Positions 55,162 to 63,821 of a DNA stretch of 64,000 nt are shown here, piece by piece (the first letter of the stretch is position 1; each line of letters opens with the position of its first letter). The notes under the pieces were generated by a model. That model saw only the letters and a program-made list of their open reading frames with translations. It was not told the DNA's origin and did not search any database. The DNA is from Amycolatopsis sp. NBC_01488 (GTDB taxonomy: Bacteria > Actinomycetota > Actinomycetes > Mycobacteriales > Pseudonocardiaceae): assembly GCF_036227105.1 (NCBI RefSeq), contig NZ_CP109434.1, positions 6,854,501 through 6,918,500 of the forward strand, in the 5' to 3' direction. A program made the translations under genes and the position numbers.

Positions 55162-56378
55162 CCACGACCGACGCGCGGCCGGCCGCGCCCCCGGCCGAGC
55201 GCGCCAAGCGGCGGATCTCGATCAACCCGCGCCAGAGCGGCATCTACGTCGCGTTCGCGCTGATCGTGGTGCTGTTCGAGGTGCTCACCGGCGGCGCGCT
55301 GCTGGAACCGCAGAACATCTCCAACATCATCGTGCAGAACTCCTACGTGCTGATCCTCGCGATCGGGATGATCCTGGTGATCATCTCCGGGCACATCGAC
55401 CTGTCCGCCGGCTCGGTCGTCGCGATGACCGGCGCGGTGTCGGCGGTGCTGATGGTGAACTGGCACCTGCCGTGGTTCTGGGCGGTGCTGGTCACCCTCG
55501 TCGTCGGCGCGGTGATCGGCGCTTGGCAGGGCTATTGGGTGGCGTACTTCGGGATCCCGGCGTTCATCGTGACGCTCGCCGGAATGCTGGCGTTCCGGGC
55601 GCTGACCCTGACGGTGCTGGGCAACCAGGGCATCGGGCCGTTCCCGGACGCCATCCGCACGCTGTCCAACGGCTTCACCGACGGCTACCTGGGCAACATC
55701 GGCCTCGGCCCGCTCGGTGGCGCCGACCTGGTCTCGCTGCTCGCCGGCGTCGCCGCGGTGGCCGGGATCGCGTTCACCCAGTGGCGCAAACGTGCGGCGC
55801 GCGTGGGCTACGGCCAGGACGTCGACCCGTTGCCGGTGTTCGTGCTGAAGATCGCCGGGATCGCGGTGCTGGTGCTGGCGCTGGTGGTGCAGCTGGCGCG
55901 GTTCAAGAACCTGCCGTGGGTGCTGATCCTGCTGTCGGTGCTGGTGCTCGGCTACTCGCTGGTGGCCGGGAAGTCGGTGTTCGGGCGGCACATCTACGCC
56001 GTGGGCGGCAACCTGCAGGCCGCGACGCTCTCGGGCGTCAAGGTCAAGTCGGTGACGTTCTGGATCTTCGTCAACATGGGCGTGCTGGCGGCGCTGGCCG
56101 GGATCATCTTCGCGGGCCGGCTCAACCAGGCGGGCCCGACGGCGGGCGTCAACTTCGAGCTGGACGCGATCGCCGCGGCGTTCATCGGCGGCGCGGCCGT
56201 CCAGGGTGGCGTCGGCAAGGTGGTCGGCGCGATCACCGGTGGCCTGATCATGGCGGTGATCAACAACGGGATGTCCCTGATCGGCGCGCCGAGCGAGCGG
56301 GTGATGCTGGTGAAGGGCGTCGTGCTGCTCGCGGCCGTGGCGTACGACATCTGGACGAAACGCCGCGCGGCTTCCTGA
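55158..56378 (+). CDS. gguB: Sugar ABC transporter permease, GguB type
   Basis: The 406-residue protein starts at ATG 55158 in an ATGA overlap. It has about ten helices with LILAIGMILVIISGHIDLSAGS, YFGIPAFIVTLAGMLAFRAL and the coupling loop YAVGGNLQAATLSGVKVKS. The long insertion around residues 190-250 (QWRKRAARVGYGQDVDPLPV) is a mark of the GguB/XylH branch. It forms a homodimeric channel for the ChvE-GguA importer. It is the last gene of the operon; a strong terminator begins 10 bp after the stop. Confidence 0.92.
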
Positions 56379-56387
56379 GTTCCGCGT

Positions 56388-56430
56388 CGAAAGGGGCTTT
56401 CTCGTTCGACGGGAAAGCCCCTTTCGTTTT
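56388..56430 (+). terminator. Rho-independent terminator of the arabinose operon
   Basis: CGAAAGGGGCTTTC (56388-56401) pairs perfectly with GAAAGCCCCTTTCG (56413-56426), followed by TTTT (56427-56430). It lies directly after gguB and closes the run that begins at 40162. Confidence 0.93.
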
Positions 56431-56512
56431 CGAAGTTCTCGAATTGCTTGACCGGGTGGTAACGGGACGGTCATAGTGCTGGTGAATCCCTGACCAGTGG
56501 AGGACATTCCCC

Positions 56513-57205
56513 ATGCACAATGCCGTGCGTTCCCTTGTGGTTTCCTTGACCGTGGCCGCTTCCGTGGCCACCTCGGCCGGTGTCGCTTCGGCCGCGACGT
56601 GGTCGTCTTCGGACAACTGGGCGACCTGGTCCAACGGTGGTTACACCGTCCGCAACGACGTCTGGGGCAGTGGGGCCGGGCCGCAGACCATCTGGGCGAA
56701 TTCGTATTCCAACTGGGGTGTCTGGTCGAATCAGCCGAACACCGGCGGGGTGAAGTCGTACCCGCATTCGGCGAAGAACGTCGGCAAGAAGCTCAGCGCG
56801 CTCGGGAAGGTGTCGAGCAGTTTCAACGTCACTCGCCCCGGCAGCGGGGCGTACGAAACCGCCTACGACATCTGGGCGGACAACAACGCCTACGAAACCA
56901 TGCTGTGGATGGACAAGCAGGGCGCGGTCGGCCCGCTCGGGAGCAAGCAGACCACGGCGACGGTCGGCGGCCACACCTGGGACGTCTACAAGGGATCGAA
57001 CGGGTCGAACGCGGTCTTCTCGTTCGTCCGCACCTCGAACACCGACGCGGGCACGGTCGACGTCCTGGCGGTGCTGAACTGGATCCGTGCCCACGGCTGG
57101 TTCGGCGACGTGACGCTCGGCGAAGTCCAGTTCGGCTTCGAGATCACCTCGTCCGCCGGTGGCCTGAACTTCACCTCGAACAGCTACTCCGTCACCACGT
57201 CCTGA
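56513..57205 (+). CDS. Secreted GH12 endoglucanase/xyloglucanase
   Basis: The 230-residue protein starts at ATG 56513. The signal peptide ends at AGVASA-AT. The mature enzyme is a single GH12 jelly roll: NDVWGSGAGPQTIW, the nucleophile region AYDIWADNNAYETMLWMDKQG (Glu of YETMLW) and the acid/base Glu in EVQFGFEITSS. It cuts beta-1,4-glucan or xyloglucan. There is no binding module. It has its own promoter region after the operon terminator and ends at a bidirectional stem-loop (57212). Xyloglucan attack complements the arabinogalactan enzymes upstream. Confidence 0.9.
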   Translation: MHNAVRSLVVSLTVAASVATSAGVASAATWSSSDNWATWSNGGYTVRNDVWGSGAGPQTIWANSYSNWGVWSNQPNTGGVKSYPHSAKNVGKKLSALGKVSSSFNVTRPGSGAYETAYDIWADNNAYETMLWMDKQGAVGPLGSKQTTATVGGHTWDVYKGSNGSNAVFSFVRTSNTDAGTVDVLAVLNWIRAHGWFGDVTLGEVQFGFEITSSAGGLNFTSNSYSVTTS

Positions 57206-57211
57206 CCCGGC

Positions 57212-57261
57212 CGGTCGTGAGTGAGAAACAGGGTTAGAACACTGTTTCTCACTCACGACCG
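57212..57261. terminator. Stem-loop repeat, copy 2 (20-bp perfect stem), between convergent genes
   Basis: The 48 bases at 57213-57260 are identical to 41158-41205, and here one more pair (57212/57261) extends the stem to 20 bp around the loop GGTTAGAACA. It lies between the plus-strand GH12 stop (57205) and the minus-strand DUF1996 stop (57267), an ideal place for a bidirectional terminator. Confidence 0.9.
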
Positions 57262-57266
57262 CTTGG

Positions 57267-58706
57267 TCACTGGGAGCAGTGCTTGCCGGTGTTGATGCAG
57301 TTGACCACCTGGTTCATCAGCCGCTGGCCCATGACGTTCGCGAAGTCGTCGTGGTCCGAGCGGGGGTTGTGCTTCTCCTGCGGGAAGGCGTCCACTTTGT
57401 ACTGGCCCTTCACCTGGATGTCGTGCGGGATGTCGTAGACCAGCTTGATGACCAGCTGCGGCACGTTCTTGAACCCCTGCGGGCACTTGCCCTGCTGGTC
57501 GGCGAACACGATGTGGGTGCGGTGGTTCGCGCTGTCGATGTTCTTGCCGTCCCAGCAGTTCGGGAACGCGTGGATCCGCTCGACCTTGCTGTTCGCCGGG
57601 CAGATCGGGTAGTGGTCGGTGAGCCGGTCCTCGAACCCGGTGCAGGTCCAGCTGGGCCGGGCGTTGGCCGGGCCATTGGTGCTCTCCTTGGCGTCGCCGT
57701 AGAGGATCCGCAGGAACTGCGGCATCGCGACGACCTTGCTCGCGCCGCCGCTGGTGAAGGTGATCGTCGCCGAGCGGACACGCTGGATCGTGCCGTCGTT
57801 GCCGGCCACCTCGTTCTTGTCGTTGACGCCGGGCAGCTCCGCGGGCGTGCCGGCGCTGTTCTGGCCGCCGTTGTCGAGGCCGCCCTTCCCGCTCTGCTTG
57901 AGCACGCAGGCCGCGAGCCCGCCCAGGTTCGTCGGCTTCGCCGCGCGGCGCCCGATCGCGATGGCGATCCGGTCGATCGTCGCGGTGCGCTTGTCCTTCA
58001 GCGGCCCGACGACGGCGTTCTGGATGTCCTGGGGCGTCTTCAGGTCGCCGTTCGCGATGCGCGCGTTCGCCTCGTCGATCTGCGTGTCGAGCAGGTCGAG
58101 GTTGCGGTTGACCTCGTCCATGGCCTGGTCCGGGACGTCGGGGAGCTTGCTCGCGACGTCCGGGCAGTCGACCTGGCTGCTCGCCTTGTCGGTCGCGCTC
58201 CCGGCGCGGTCGGGCTGGGTGGCGGGCGGGTTCTTCTCCGCCTCACCGGTGTCGATGCGGACCACGGGCCAGAAGTAGGCGGACTTGTCGCCGTTCTTGC
58301 AGGTGGTGCCGGCCTTGGCGAGGCTCTTGTTGTTCGAGTCGGCGTTCGTCGAAAGGTTGCCGACGTAGTCGTGCAGGTGCTGGGCGCCGTTTTTGACGCT
58401 CGGCTGGGCGATGAAGTTGTCGGGGTTGAAGTGGCCGTTCTCGTTGCGGCCGCAGTCCACGGTGAACGTGCCGCGCGCACCCTTCTGCTGCAGCGCTTTG
58501 TTCACGTTAACACCAGCGGGGACCTTGGCGATGTCGAGGAAGAACGACGCGTCGGCGGGATCCGCGCTGGCTTCGCCGGTGCGCCCGGCGGTGGTGGCGA
58601 CGACGATCCCGCCGACCGCGAGCGCGAGCGCGAGGCCGCCGGTCGCGATCTTGGTGCGGCGGGTGATGCGATGTCTGCCCGTGGCGGGGGAGGTTTTCCG
58701 GGGCAT
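57267..58706 (-). CDS. DUF1996 secreted protein, paralogue 2 (intact)
   Basis: The 479-residue protein starts at ATG 58706 (MPRKTSPATG). A basic N-terminus and one helix (IATGGLALALAVGGIVVATT) export it. The first conserved block is TFTVDCGRNENGHFNPDNFI, GAQHLHDYVGNLSTNADSNN and AYFWPVVRIDTGEAE. A coiled, acidic insert follows (about 180-290). The second block is VVAMPQFLRILYGDAKESTN, CWDGKNIDSANHRTHIVF and DAFPQEKHNPRSDHDDFANV. Invariant His, Asp and Cys residues suggest a fold with disulfides and perhaps a metal. The function is unknown; fungal relatives occur with WSC domains. It is the intact relative of the broken copy at 10484-11913, with a 234-bp stretch that is almost identical in DNA. 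Confidence 0.88.
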   Translation of the reverse strand: MPRKTSPATGRHRITRRTKIATGGLALALAVGGIVVATTAGRTGEASADPADASFFLDIAKVPAGVNVNKALQQKGARGTFTVDCGRNENGHFNPDNFIAQPSVKNGAQHLHDYVGNLSTNADSNNKSLAKAGTTCKNGDKSAYFWPVVRIDTGEAEKNPPATQPDRAGSATDKASSQVDCPDVASKLPDVPDQAMDEVNRNLDLLDTQIDEANARIANGDLKTPQDIQNAVVGPLKDKRTATIDRIAIAIGRRAAKPTNLGGLAACVLKQSGKGGLDNGGQNSAGTPAELPGVNDKNEVAGNDGTIQRVRSATITFTSGGASKVVAMPQFLRILYGDAKESTNGPANARPSWTCTGFEDRLTDHYPICPANSKVERIHAFPNCWDGKNIDSANHRTHIVFADQQGKCPQGFKNVPQLVIKLVYDIPHDIQVKGQYKVDAFPQEKHNPRSDHDDFANVMGQRLMNQVVNCINTGKHCSQ

Positions 58707-58937
58707 GGTCACCTTCTTCGGTTTTCCGGGCACGCCGACGACAGCTGCGTGCCCGGGTGGGGAGACGCGCGGAACCCGGGGAAGTGCCACCGTGGGCGCG
58801 GAAATCGGGGAACCGCGCCCGGTGTCACTGGTTCCGGCACTGGCTGAAACGGCCGTGGCGGAAACCCGGTTCAAAGCGGCCGCCGCGCGTTACCGTTTCG
58901 TTATTTATGGAACCTGAAGGAAGTTCACGTCAGATCG

Positions 58938-58951
58938 TGTGATCGTTAACA
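58938..58951. promoter_or_regulatory. LacI operator-like site over the start of LacI 3
   Basis: TGTGATCGTTAACA matches the 38969 site TGTTATCGCTAACA at 12 of 14 positions. It ends 9 bp before ATG 58960, so binding would block transcription or translation start of the HTH-less protein. Confidence 0.65.
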
Positions 58952-58959
58952 TCGGCTCC

Positions 58960-59775
58960 ATGTCCGCGGACGACGCAGGTCCTGTCAGTGCCCCGGCCCG
59001 ACGGGGCACGCTCGGCGTGATCGCCACGGGGGCCGCGGCGTCGGGGCCGGTCCTCAACGGCCTGCGCGCGGCCGCGCGGGAACACGGGTACGCGCTCGTC
59101 GTCTTCAGCGTGCCGGAACGCGGCCGGTCCGCGGTGCCGGCCGCCGTGGCGGGCCTGCGGTTGCAGGGGGTGGCGGGGGTCGTCCTGCTCGACCCGCACG
59201 CCGCCGCCGACCTGCCGCCGGTCATCGGCGTCCCGTTCGTCCCGGCCGCGTCCGCCGACCAGGGCGAAGGCGCGCGAAGGGCCACCGAACACCTCCTCGA
59301 CATCGGCCACCCGACGGTCTGGCACGTCGGCGGCCCCGAAGACGGGCCGATCGCCCGCGCCCGTGAACGCGGCTGGCGGGAAACCCTCGAACGCCACGGC
59401 GCCGAGGTGCCCCCGGTGGTCCGCGGCGACTGGTCGGCCCGCTCCGGCTACCGGGCCGGGCAGTCCCTCGCCGTCGAAGCGGGGGTGTGCGCCGTGTTCA
59501 CGGCCAACGACCACATGGCACTCGGTCTCCTCGCAGCGTTCGCCGAAGCCGGCATGCGCGTGCCGCGCGACGCCCACGTCGTCGGCTTCGACGACGTCCC
59601 GGAGGCGGCGTACTTCGCACCGCCGCTGACCACGGTCCGCCAGGACTTCGTCGCCGCGGGCCGCGAGACGATGGCGGTGCTCGCGGCCCGGATCGACGGG
59701 CTCGCGGCCCCGGGCGGCGGCGTGGTCCGGACCGAACTGGTGGTGCGGGAGAGCAGCCGCCCGGCCCGCAGGTGA
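58960..59775 (+). CDS. LacI-type effector-binding protein lacking the HTH domain (LacI 3)
   Basis: The protein has 271 residues from ATG 58960 (MSADDAGPV); GTG 58939 is possible but lies inside the operator. It aligns with LacI 1 and LacI 2 over the whole effector domain: GEGARRATEHLLDIGHPTVWHVGGPED, AVFTANDHMALGLLAAFAEAGMRVPRD and VVGFDDVPEAAYFAPPLTTVRQDF (in blocks). It starts right at strand 1 (GTLGVIATG), with no DNA-binding or hinge helix. The upstream DNA does not encode one in any frame I can see. It may be a decayed regulator, an inducer sink, or a partner that forms inactive heterodimers with LacI 1 or 2. The effector domain shows no stop or frameshift. Confidence 0.85.
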   Translation: MSADDAGPVSAPARRGTLGVIATGAAASGPVLNGLRAAAREHGYALVVFSVPERGRSAVPAAVAGLRLQGVAGVVLLDPHAAADLPPVIGVPFVPAASADQGEGARRATEHLLDIGHPTVWHVGGPEDGPIARARERGWRETLERHGAEVPPVVRGDWSARSGYRAGQSLAVEAGVCAVFTANDHMALGLLAAFAEAGMRVPRDAHVVGFDDVPEAAYFAPPLTTVRQDFVAAGRETMAVLAARIDGLAAPGGGVVRTELVVRESSRPARR

Positions 59776-59882
59776 GCGGAGGCGTCAATCTCGCAGTGGG
59801 GTTCCCCGCAGGTTCGCCGGGACCGCGAAATCCGGTACGGCAAACCGTTCGCGGGGCCGCCGCCGGTTCGTCCGGAACCACC

Positions 59883-61832
59883 CTAAAGCTCGAGCCGGTC
59901 GCCGAGGTCGCGGATGTGGTCGGCGTCGCCGCAGCCGAGGCCCAGCTGGCGGCGGCGCTCCGCCACGAACGCGCGGCCGAGACCCGTGCGGTCCGAGGTG
60001 GACATCGTGCGGCGCAGGTCGTTCAGCAGTCCGCGTTCCTCGCCGCGGACGTGCGCGTCGACGACGTTCTCCAGCCGCAGCAACGCCTTGTCGAAGTCGG
60101 CGGCTTCGAGAACGCCCAGGAGGTCGTCCGCGAACGGCGTCCCGGGGGAGTCCGGGCGGACGATCCGCTCGGTCGCCGTCGCGTGGGCGACGAGCAGCGC
60201 CGCCAGCTCGTCGACCAGGGCCGGGCGGTCGGCCTCGGCGTTGCGCAGGTCGCGGAACAGCTGCTCGAACCGGCGGTGGTCGGCCAGCAGCACCTCGATC
60301 AGGTCGGACCCGGGCGCGACCGCGGCCGGGCCCGGGCGCATCCAGCCGAACGTCAGCTCGACCGCCTGGCGCCAGTGCGCGTACTCGGAGTCGCGGCGGG
60401 CCGGGTCCATCGCCGGCAGCCACTGCCCGGCCCGGTGCCAGTTGCGCCGCAGCCCCTCGAGGTCCGGCCAGTACCCGACGGACAGCCCGGCCGCGTAGGC
60501 CGCGCCGAGCGAGACCGTCTCCGCCACCATCGGGCGGACCACCGGCACGTCGAGGACGTCCGCGATGCACTGCATCAGCAGGTTGTCGGCGGTCATCCCG
60601 CCGTCGACCTTCAACGTCGAGAGCGCCAGCCCGGAGTCGGCGTTCATCGCGTCGACGACCTCGCGGGTCTGCCAGCCGGTGGCCTCCAGCACCGCCCGCG
60701 CCAGGTGGCCCTTCGTGATGTAGGACGTCAGTCCGGCGATCACGCCCCGGGCCTCGCTGTGCCAGTGCGGCGCGAACAGCCCGGAGAACGCGGGCACGAT
60801 GTAGCAGCCGCCGTTGTCCTCGACCGTCCGGGCGAGGGTCTCGATCTCCGGCGCGCTGCCGATCAGCTCGAGCCCGTCGCGGAACCACTGCACCAGCGAC
60901 CCGGTGACGGCGATCGACCCCTCCAGCGCGTACACCGCCGGTTCGTCACCGATCTTGAACCCGACGGTGGTGAGCATGCCGTGGGTGGACAGCACGGGCG
61001 TCGAACCGGTGTTGAGCAGCAGGAAGCTGCCGGTGCCGTACGTGCACTTCGCCTCGCCAGGCGCGAAGCAGGTCTGGCCGAACAGCGCCGCCTGCTGGTC
61101 GCCGAGCGCCGCCGCGATCCGGATGCCGGGCACGACGCGCGAGGTGGTGCCGTAGACCTCGGTCGAGGACCGGATTTCCGGCAGCATCGCGCGCGGGACG
61201 TCGAAGAAGTCGAGCAGCTCGTCGTCCCAGTTGAGGGTGCGCAGGTTCATCAGCATGGTGCGCGAGGCGTTGGTGACGTCGGTGACGTGCACGCCGCCCT
61301 CGCTGCCGCCGGTGAGGTTCCAGATCAGCCAGCTTTCGATGGTGCCGAAGAGGACGTCACCGCGTTCGGCGCGTTCGCGCAGGCCCGGGGTGCGTTCGAG
61401 CAGCCAGCGGACGCGCGGCGCGGAGAAGTAGGTCGCCAGCGGGAGGCCGCACAGCTGCCGGACGCGATCGACGCCCGGCTCGCGGGCCAGCTGTTCGAGC
61501 ATGGCGTCGGTGCGGGTGTCCTGCCAGACGATCGCCCGCCCGATCGGGTTGCCGGTGTGCCGGTCCCACAGGACGGTGGTCTCGCGCTGGTTGGCGATGC
61601 CCAGCCCGACGACCTGTTCCGCGGTCGCGCCGGCGTCGGCGAGGGCCTGCGGCACGATCCGGGCGAGGTTCCGCCAGATTTCGACGGCGTCGTGCTCGAC
61701 CCAGCCGGGACGGGGGAAGTGCTGCTGGTGCTCGCGCTGCACGACGGAGACGAGCCGCCCGCGCGCGTCGAACAGGATGCACCGGGTGGAGGTGGTGCCC
61801 TGGTCGATGGACATCACGTACCGCTGGACCAC
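59883..61832 (-). CDS. Glycerol kinase fused to a C-terminal hemerythrin-like domain
   Basis: The 649-residue protein starts at GTG 61832, with AAGGAGG about 7 bases upstream. Residues 1-500 are a complete FGGY glycerol kinase: MSIDQGTTSTRCILFD, RPGWVEHDAVEIW, ANQRETTVLWDRHTG, FGTIESWLIWNLTGG, TNASRTMLMNLRTLNWD, AALGDQQAALFGQ and TLKVDGGMTADNLLMQ. Residues about 507-645 are a helical hemerythrin-like domain: SDLIEVLLADHRRFEQLF, LVAHATATERIV (H550) and VVDAHVRGEERGLL. Three His and the second HxxxE Glu are present, but the first HxxxE is disturbed (Glu one residue late). The frame is open throughout, so the fusion is real in this sequence. Such an attachment could tie glycerol use to oxygen or iron. 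A normal glpK starts at 63822. Confidence 0.9.
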   Translation of the reverse strand: MVQRYVMSIDQGTTSTRCILFDARGRLVSVVQREHQQHFPRPGWVEHDAVEIWRNLARIVPQALADAGATAEQVVGLGIANQRETTVLWDRHTGNPIGRAIVWQDTRTDAMLEQLAREPGVDRVRQLCGLPLATYFSAPRVRWLLERTPGLRERAERGDVLFGTIESWLIWNLTGGSEGGVHVTDVTNASRTMLMNLRTLNWDDELLDFFDVPRAMLPEIRSSTEVYGTTSRVVPGIRIAAALGDQQAALFGQTCFAPGEAKCTYGTGSFLLLNTGSTPVLSTHGMLTTVGFKIGDEPAVYALEGSIAVTGSLVQWFRDGLELIGSAPEIETLARTVEDNGGCYIVPAFSGLFAPHWHSEARGVIAGLTSYITKGHLARAVLEATGWQTREVVDAMNADSGLALSTLKVDGGMTADNLLMQCIADVLDVPVVRPMVAETVSLGAAYAAGLSVGYWPDLEGLRRNWHRAGQWLPAMDPARRDSEYAHWRQAVELTFGWMRPGPAAVAPGSDLIEVLLADHRRFEQLFRDLRNAEADRPALVDELAALLVAHATATERIVRPDSPGTPFADDLLGVLEAADFDKALLRLENVVDAHVRGEERGLLNDLRRTMSTSDRTGLGRAFVAERRRQLGLGCGDADHIRDLGDRLEL

Positions 61833-61962
61833 GTGCGCACCTCCTTGACGATCGTGCCGCGCCGGCCGGCGCCGAACGGCCGCGGCGAGCGCCCGCGTGC
61901 CCCGCCGGGCACGTGCTCGCCGGGGCGCCGCCGGCGGCGAGTCCGGGGCACCCGCACCTCCC

Positions 61963-62715
61963 TCACCATCGGGACGCGCCCAGATCGCGGGACACCGCAC
62001 GGGCGGCGTCGCGGACGTGGCCCAGCAGCCTCGGGTTCGGGCCGCCGTCCGGCTCGCAGAGGCGCTCGACCGCGCCGAACACGCCGATCGCACCCACCAC
62101 GATGCCGCCGTGGCCGCGGATCGGCGCCGCGATCCCCGCCTCGCCGGAGATCATCTCGCCGTTCTCCACCGCCCAGCCCGCTTCACGTACCTTCGCACAC
62201 GCGCGCTTGATCGCCGTCTGCGTGACCAGCGTGCGGCGCGTGTACGACTCCGGGGTCGCCTTCAGCGTCGTGTCGTAGGCCAGCAGCACCTTGCCCAGCG
62301 CCGTCGCGTGCAGCGGCAGGAGCGTGCCGACGTCCAGGGTCTGCAGGCTGTCGTCCGGCCGGAACACGTGGTGCACGACGAGCACGCGGCCTTCGAGGGG
62401 CGCGCCGATCCGGACCGCTTCGCCGCTGCGTGACGCCAGCGCGTCGGCCCAGTTGATCGCGCGGGAGCGCAGCTCGTTGACGTCGAGGTAGCTCGTGCCC
62501 AGGTGCAGCAGCGCCGCGCCGAGCTGGTACTTGCCCGTGTCGCGGTCCTGCTCGACGAACCCGACGCCCTGCAGCGTGCGCAGGATCCCGTGCGCGGTGC
62601 CCTTGGCCAGCTCGAGCGATTCGGCGATCTCGCCGACGCCGAGACGGCCCGAGCCGCGCGCCAGCAAGCGCAGGATCGCGGCGGCGCGCTCGATGGACTG
62701 GATCGGACCGGGCAC
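61963..62715 (-). CDS. IclR family regulator, GylR-type (glycerol operon)
   Basis: The 250-residue protein starts at ATG 62715 (MPGPIQSIERAAAILRLLA, the classic IclR opening). The HTH is LGVGEIAESLELAKGTAHGILRTL. The effector domain follows with YLDVNELRSRAINWADAL, GRVLVVHHVFRPDDSLQTLDVG and PLHATALGKVLLAYD. This matches streptomycete GylR, which controls glpF-glpK (gylCABX) in response to glycerol 3-phosphate. It is divergent from glpF at 62970 across a region with two 15-bp operator-like sites, and lies upstream of the hemerythrin-fused kinase on the same strand. Confidence 0.9.
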   Translation of the reverse strand: MPGPIQSIERAAAILRLLARGSGRLGVGEIAESLELAKGTAHGILRTLQGVGFVEQDRDTGKYQLGAALLHLGTSYLDVNELRSRAINWADALASRSGEAVRIGAPLEGRVLVVHHVFRPDDSLQTLDVGTLLPLHATALGKVLLAYDTTLKATPESYTRRTLVTQTAIKRACAKVREAGWAVENGEMISGEAGIAAPIRGHGGIVVGAIGVFGAVERLCEPDGGPNPRLLGHVRDAARAVSRDLGASRW

Positions 62716-62845
62716 GGCGCGACCCTACTGGATCGAGCGTTGCCAATCCGACCGGCAGTCACGGCGGAACACGTCCCGTTGAGTAAATTCGCTCCGGTTC
62801 GGGTCCGCCTGCTTTCGGCCGGATTGGTCACCTGACCGGCCCGGA

Positions 62846-62890
62846 TTCGACAATGTCGAACATCCACACCGGGCGTTCGACAATGCCGAC
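62846..62890. promoter_or_regulatory. Two 15-bp GylR operator-like sites
   Basis: TTCGACAATGTCGAA (62846-62860) is a perfect inverted repeat around a central A. TTCGACAATGCCGAC (62876-62890) repeats its first ten bases and part of the rest. The sites are exactly 30 bp apart (about three helical turns), in the divergent region between the IclR gene and glpF, as expected for a dimer-of-dimers IclR protein. Confidence 0.7.
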
Positions 62891-62969
62891 CGGGGTCCGT
62901 TGACCCCTGCGCACCCCGAACTTAGCTTTCACCCACCGGGGCAACGATCGGTCCTTTGTGGAGGAAGCA

Positions 62970-63791
62970 ATGGTGCGAAACCTCAAGGCCCACGGACTCG
63001 TCGGCGAGATGGCCGCCGAGTTCGTGGGGACGATGATCCTCATCCTGTTCGGGTGCGGGGTGGTGGCGCAGGTCGTCGCCGCGGGCATCGGGGACCACGA
63101 CAGCATCGCCTGGGCCTGGGGCCTCGGTGTCACGCTCGGTGTCTACGTCGCTTCGCGGATCAGCGGCGCGCACCTGAACCCCGCGGTCACCGTCGCGCTG
63201 GCCGTGTTCAAGGGCTTCGAATGGCGCAAGGTCGCCCCGTACGCCCTGGCCCAGACCGCGGGCGCGTTCCTCGCCGCGCTGCTCGTGCGCTGGAACTACA
63301 CCGAGGTGCTCCACGCCAAGGACCCCGGCCTCACGATCAAGACCCAGGGCGTGTTCTCCACCCTTCCGGGTAACGGCACGCTCCCGGTGGGTGACTGGGG
63401 TGCCTTCCGCGACCAGATCATCGGCACCGCGATCCTCGTCCTGGTGATCTTCGCCATCACCGACCTGCGCAACACCTCGCCGGGCGCGAACCTGGCCCCG
63501 GTCGTCGTCGGCTTCCTGGTCGTCGCGATCGGCATGGCCTGGGGCACCGACGCCGGCTACGCGATCAACCCCGCCCGCGACTTCGGCCCGCGCCTGGCCT
63601 CCTGGCTGACCGGCTACGACACGGCGTTCACCGACCAGTACGGCTTCCCCTACTGGTGGATCCCGATCGTGGCCCCGGTGCTCGGCGCGGTGATCGGCGG
63701 CGCGATCTACAAGTTCCTGATCGAGCGCCACCTGCCCGCCGGGGAGCAGCTGGACGCCATGCCCGCCAAGGACTTCGAGCCCGCCAACTGA
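62970..63791 (+). CDS. glpF: Glycerol uptake facilitator (aquaglyceroporin)
   Basis: The 273-residue protein starts at ATG 62970 with GGAGGA four bases upstream; GTG 62958 is less likely because it overlaps that site. There are six membrane helices and two half-helix NPA motifs: N70-P-A in AHLNPAVTVAL and N200-P-A in YAINPARDFGPRL. Asp204 after the second NPA and the long third extracellular loop (KDPGLTIKTQGVFSTLPG) mark the glycerol-conducting branch rather than water-only channels. It is the first gene of glpF-glpK, with glpK starting 30 bp later. Confidence 0.95.
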   Translation: MVRNLKAHGLVGEMAAEFVGTMILILFGCGVVAQVVAAGIGDHDSIAWAWGLGVTLGVYVASRISGAHLNPAVTVALAVFKGFEWRKVAPYALAQTAGAFLAALLVRWNYTEVLHAKDPGLTIKTQGVFSTLPGNGTLPVGDWGAFRDQIIGTAILVLVIFAITDLRNTSPGANLAPVVVGFLVVAIGMAWGTDAGYAINPARDFGPRLASWLTGYDTAFTDQYGFPYWWIPIVAPVLGAVIGGAIYKFLIERHLPAGEQLDAMPAKDFEPAN

Positions 63792-63821
63792 CTTCCGCCG
63801 ATCGACCGAGGAGTACCTCCA

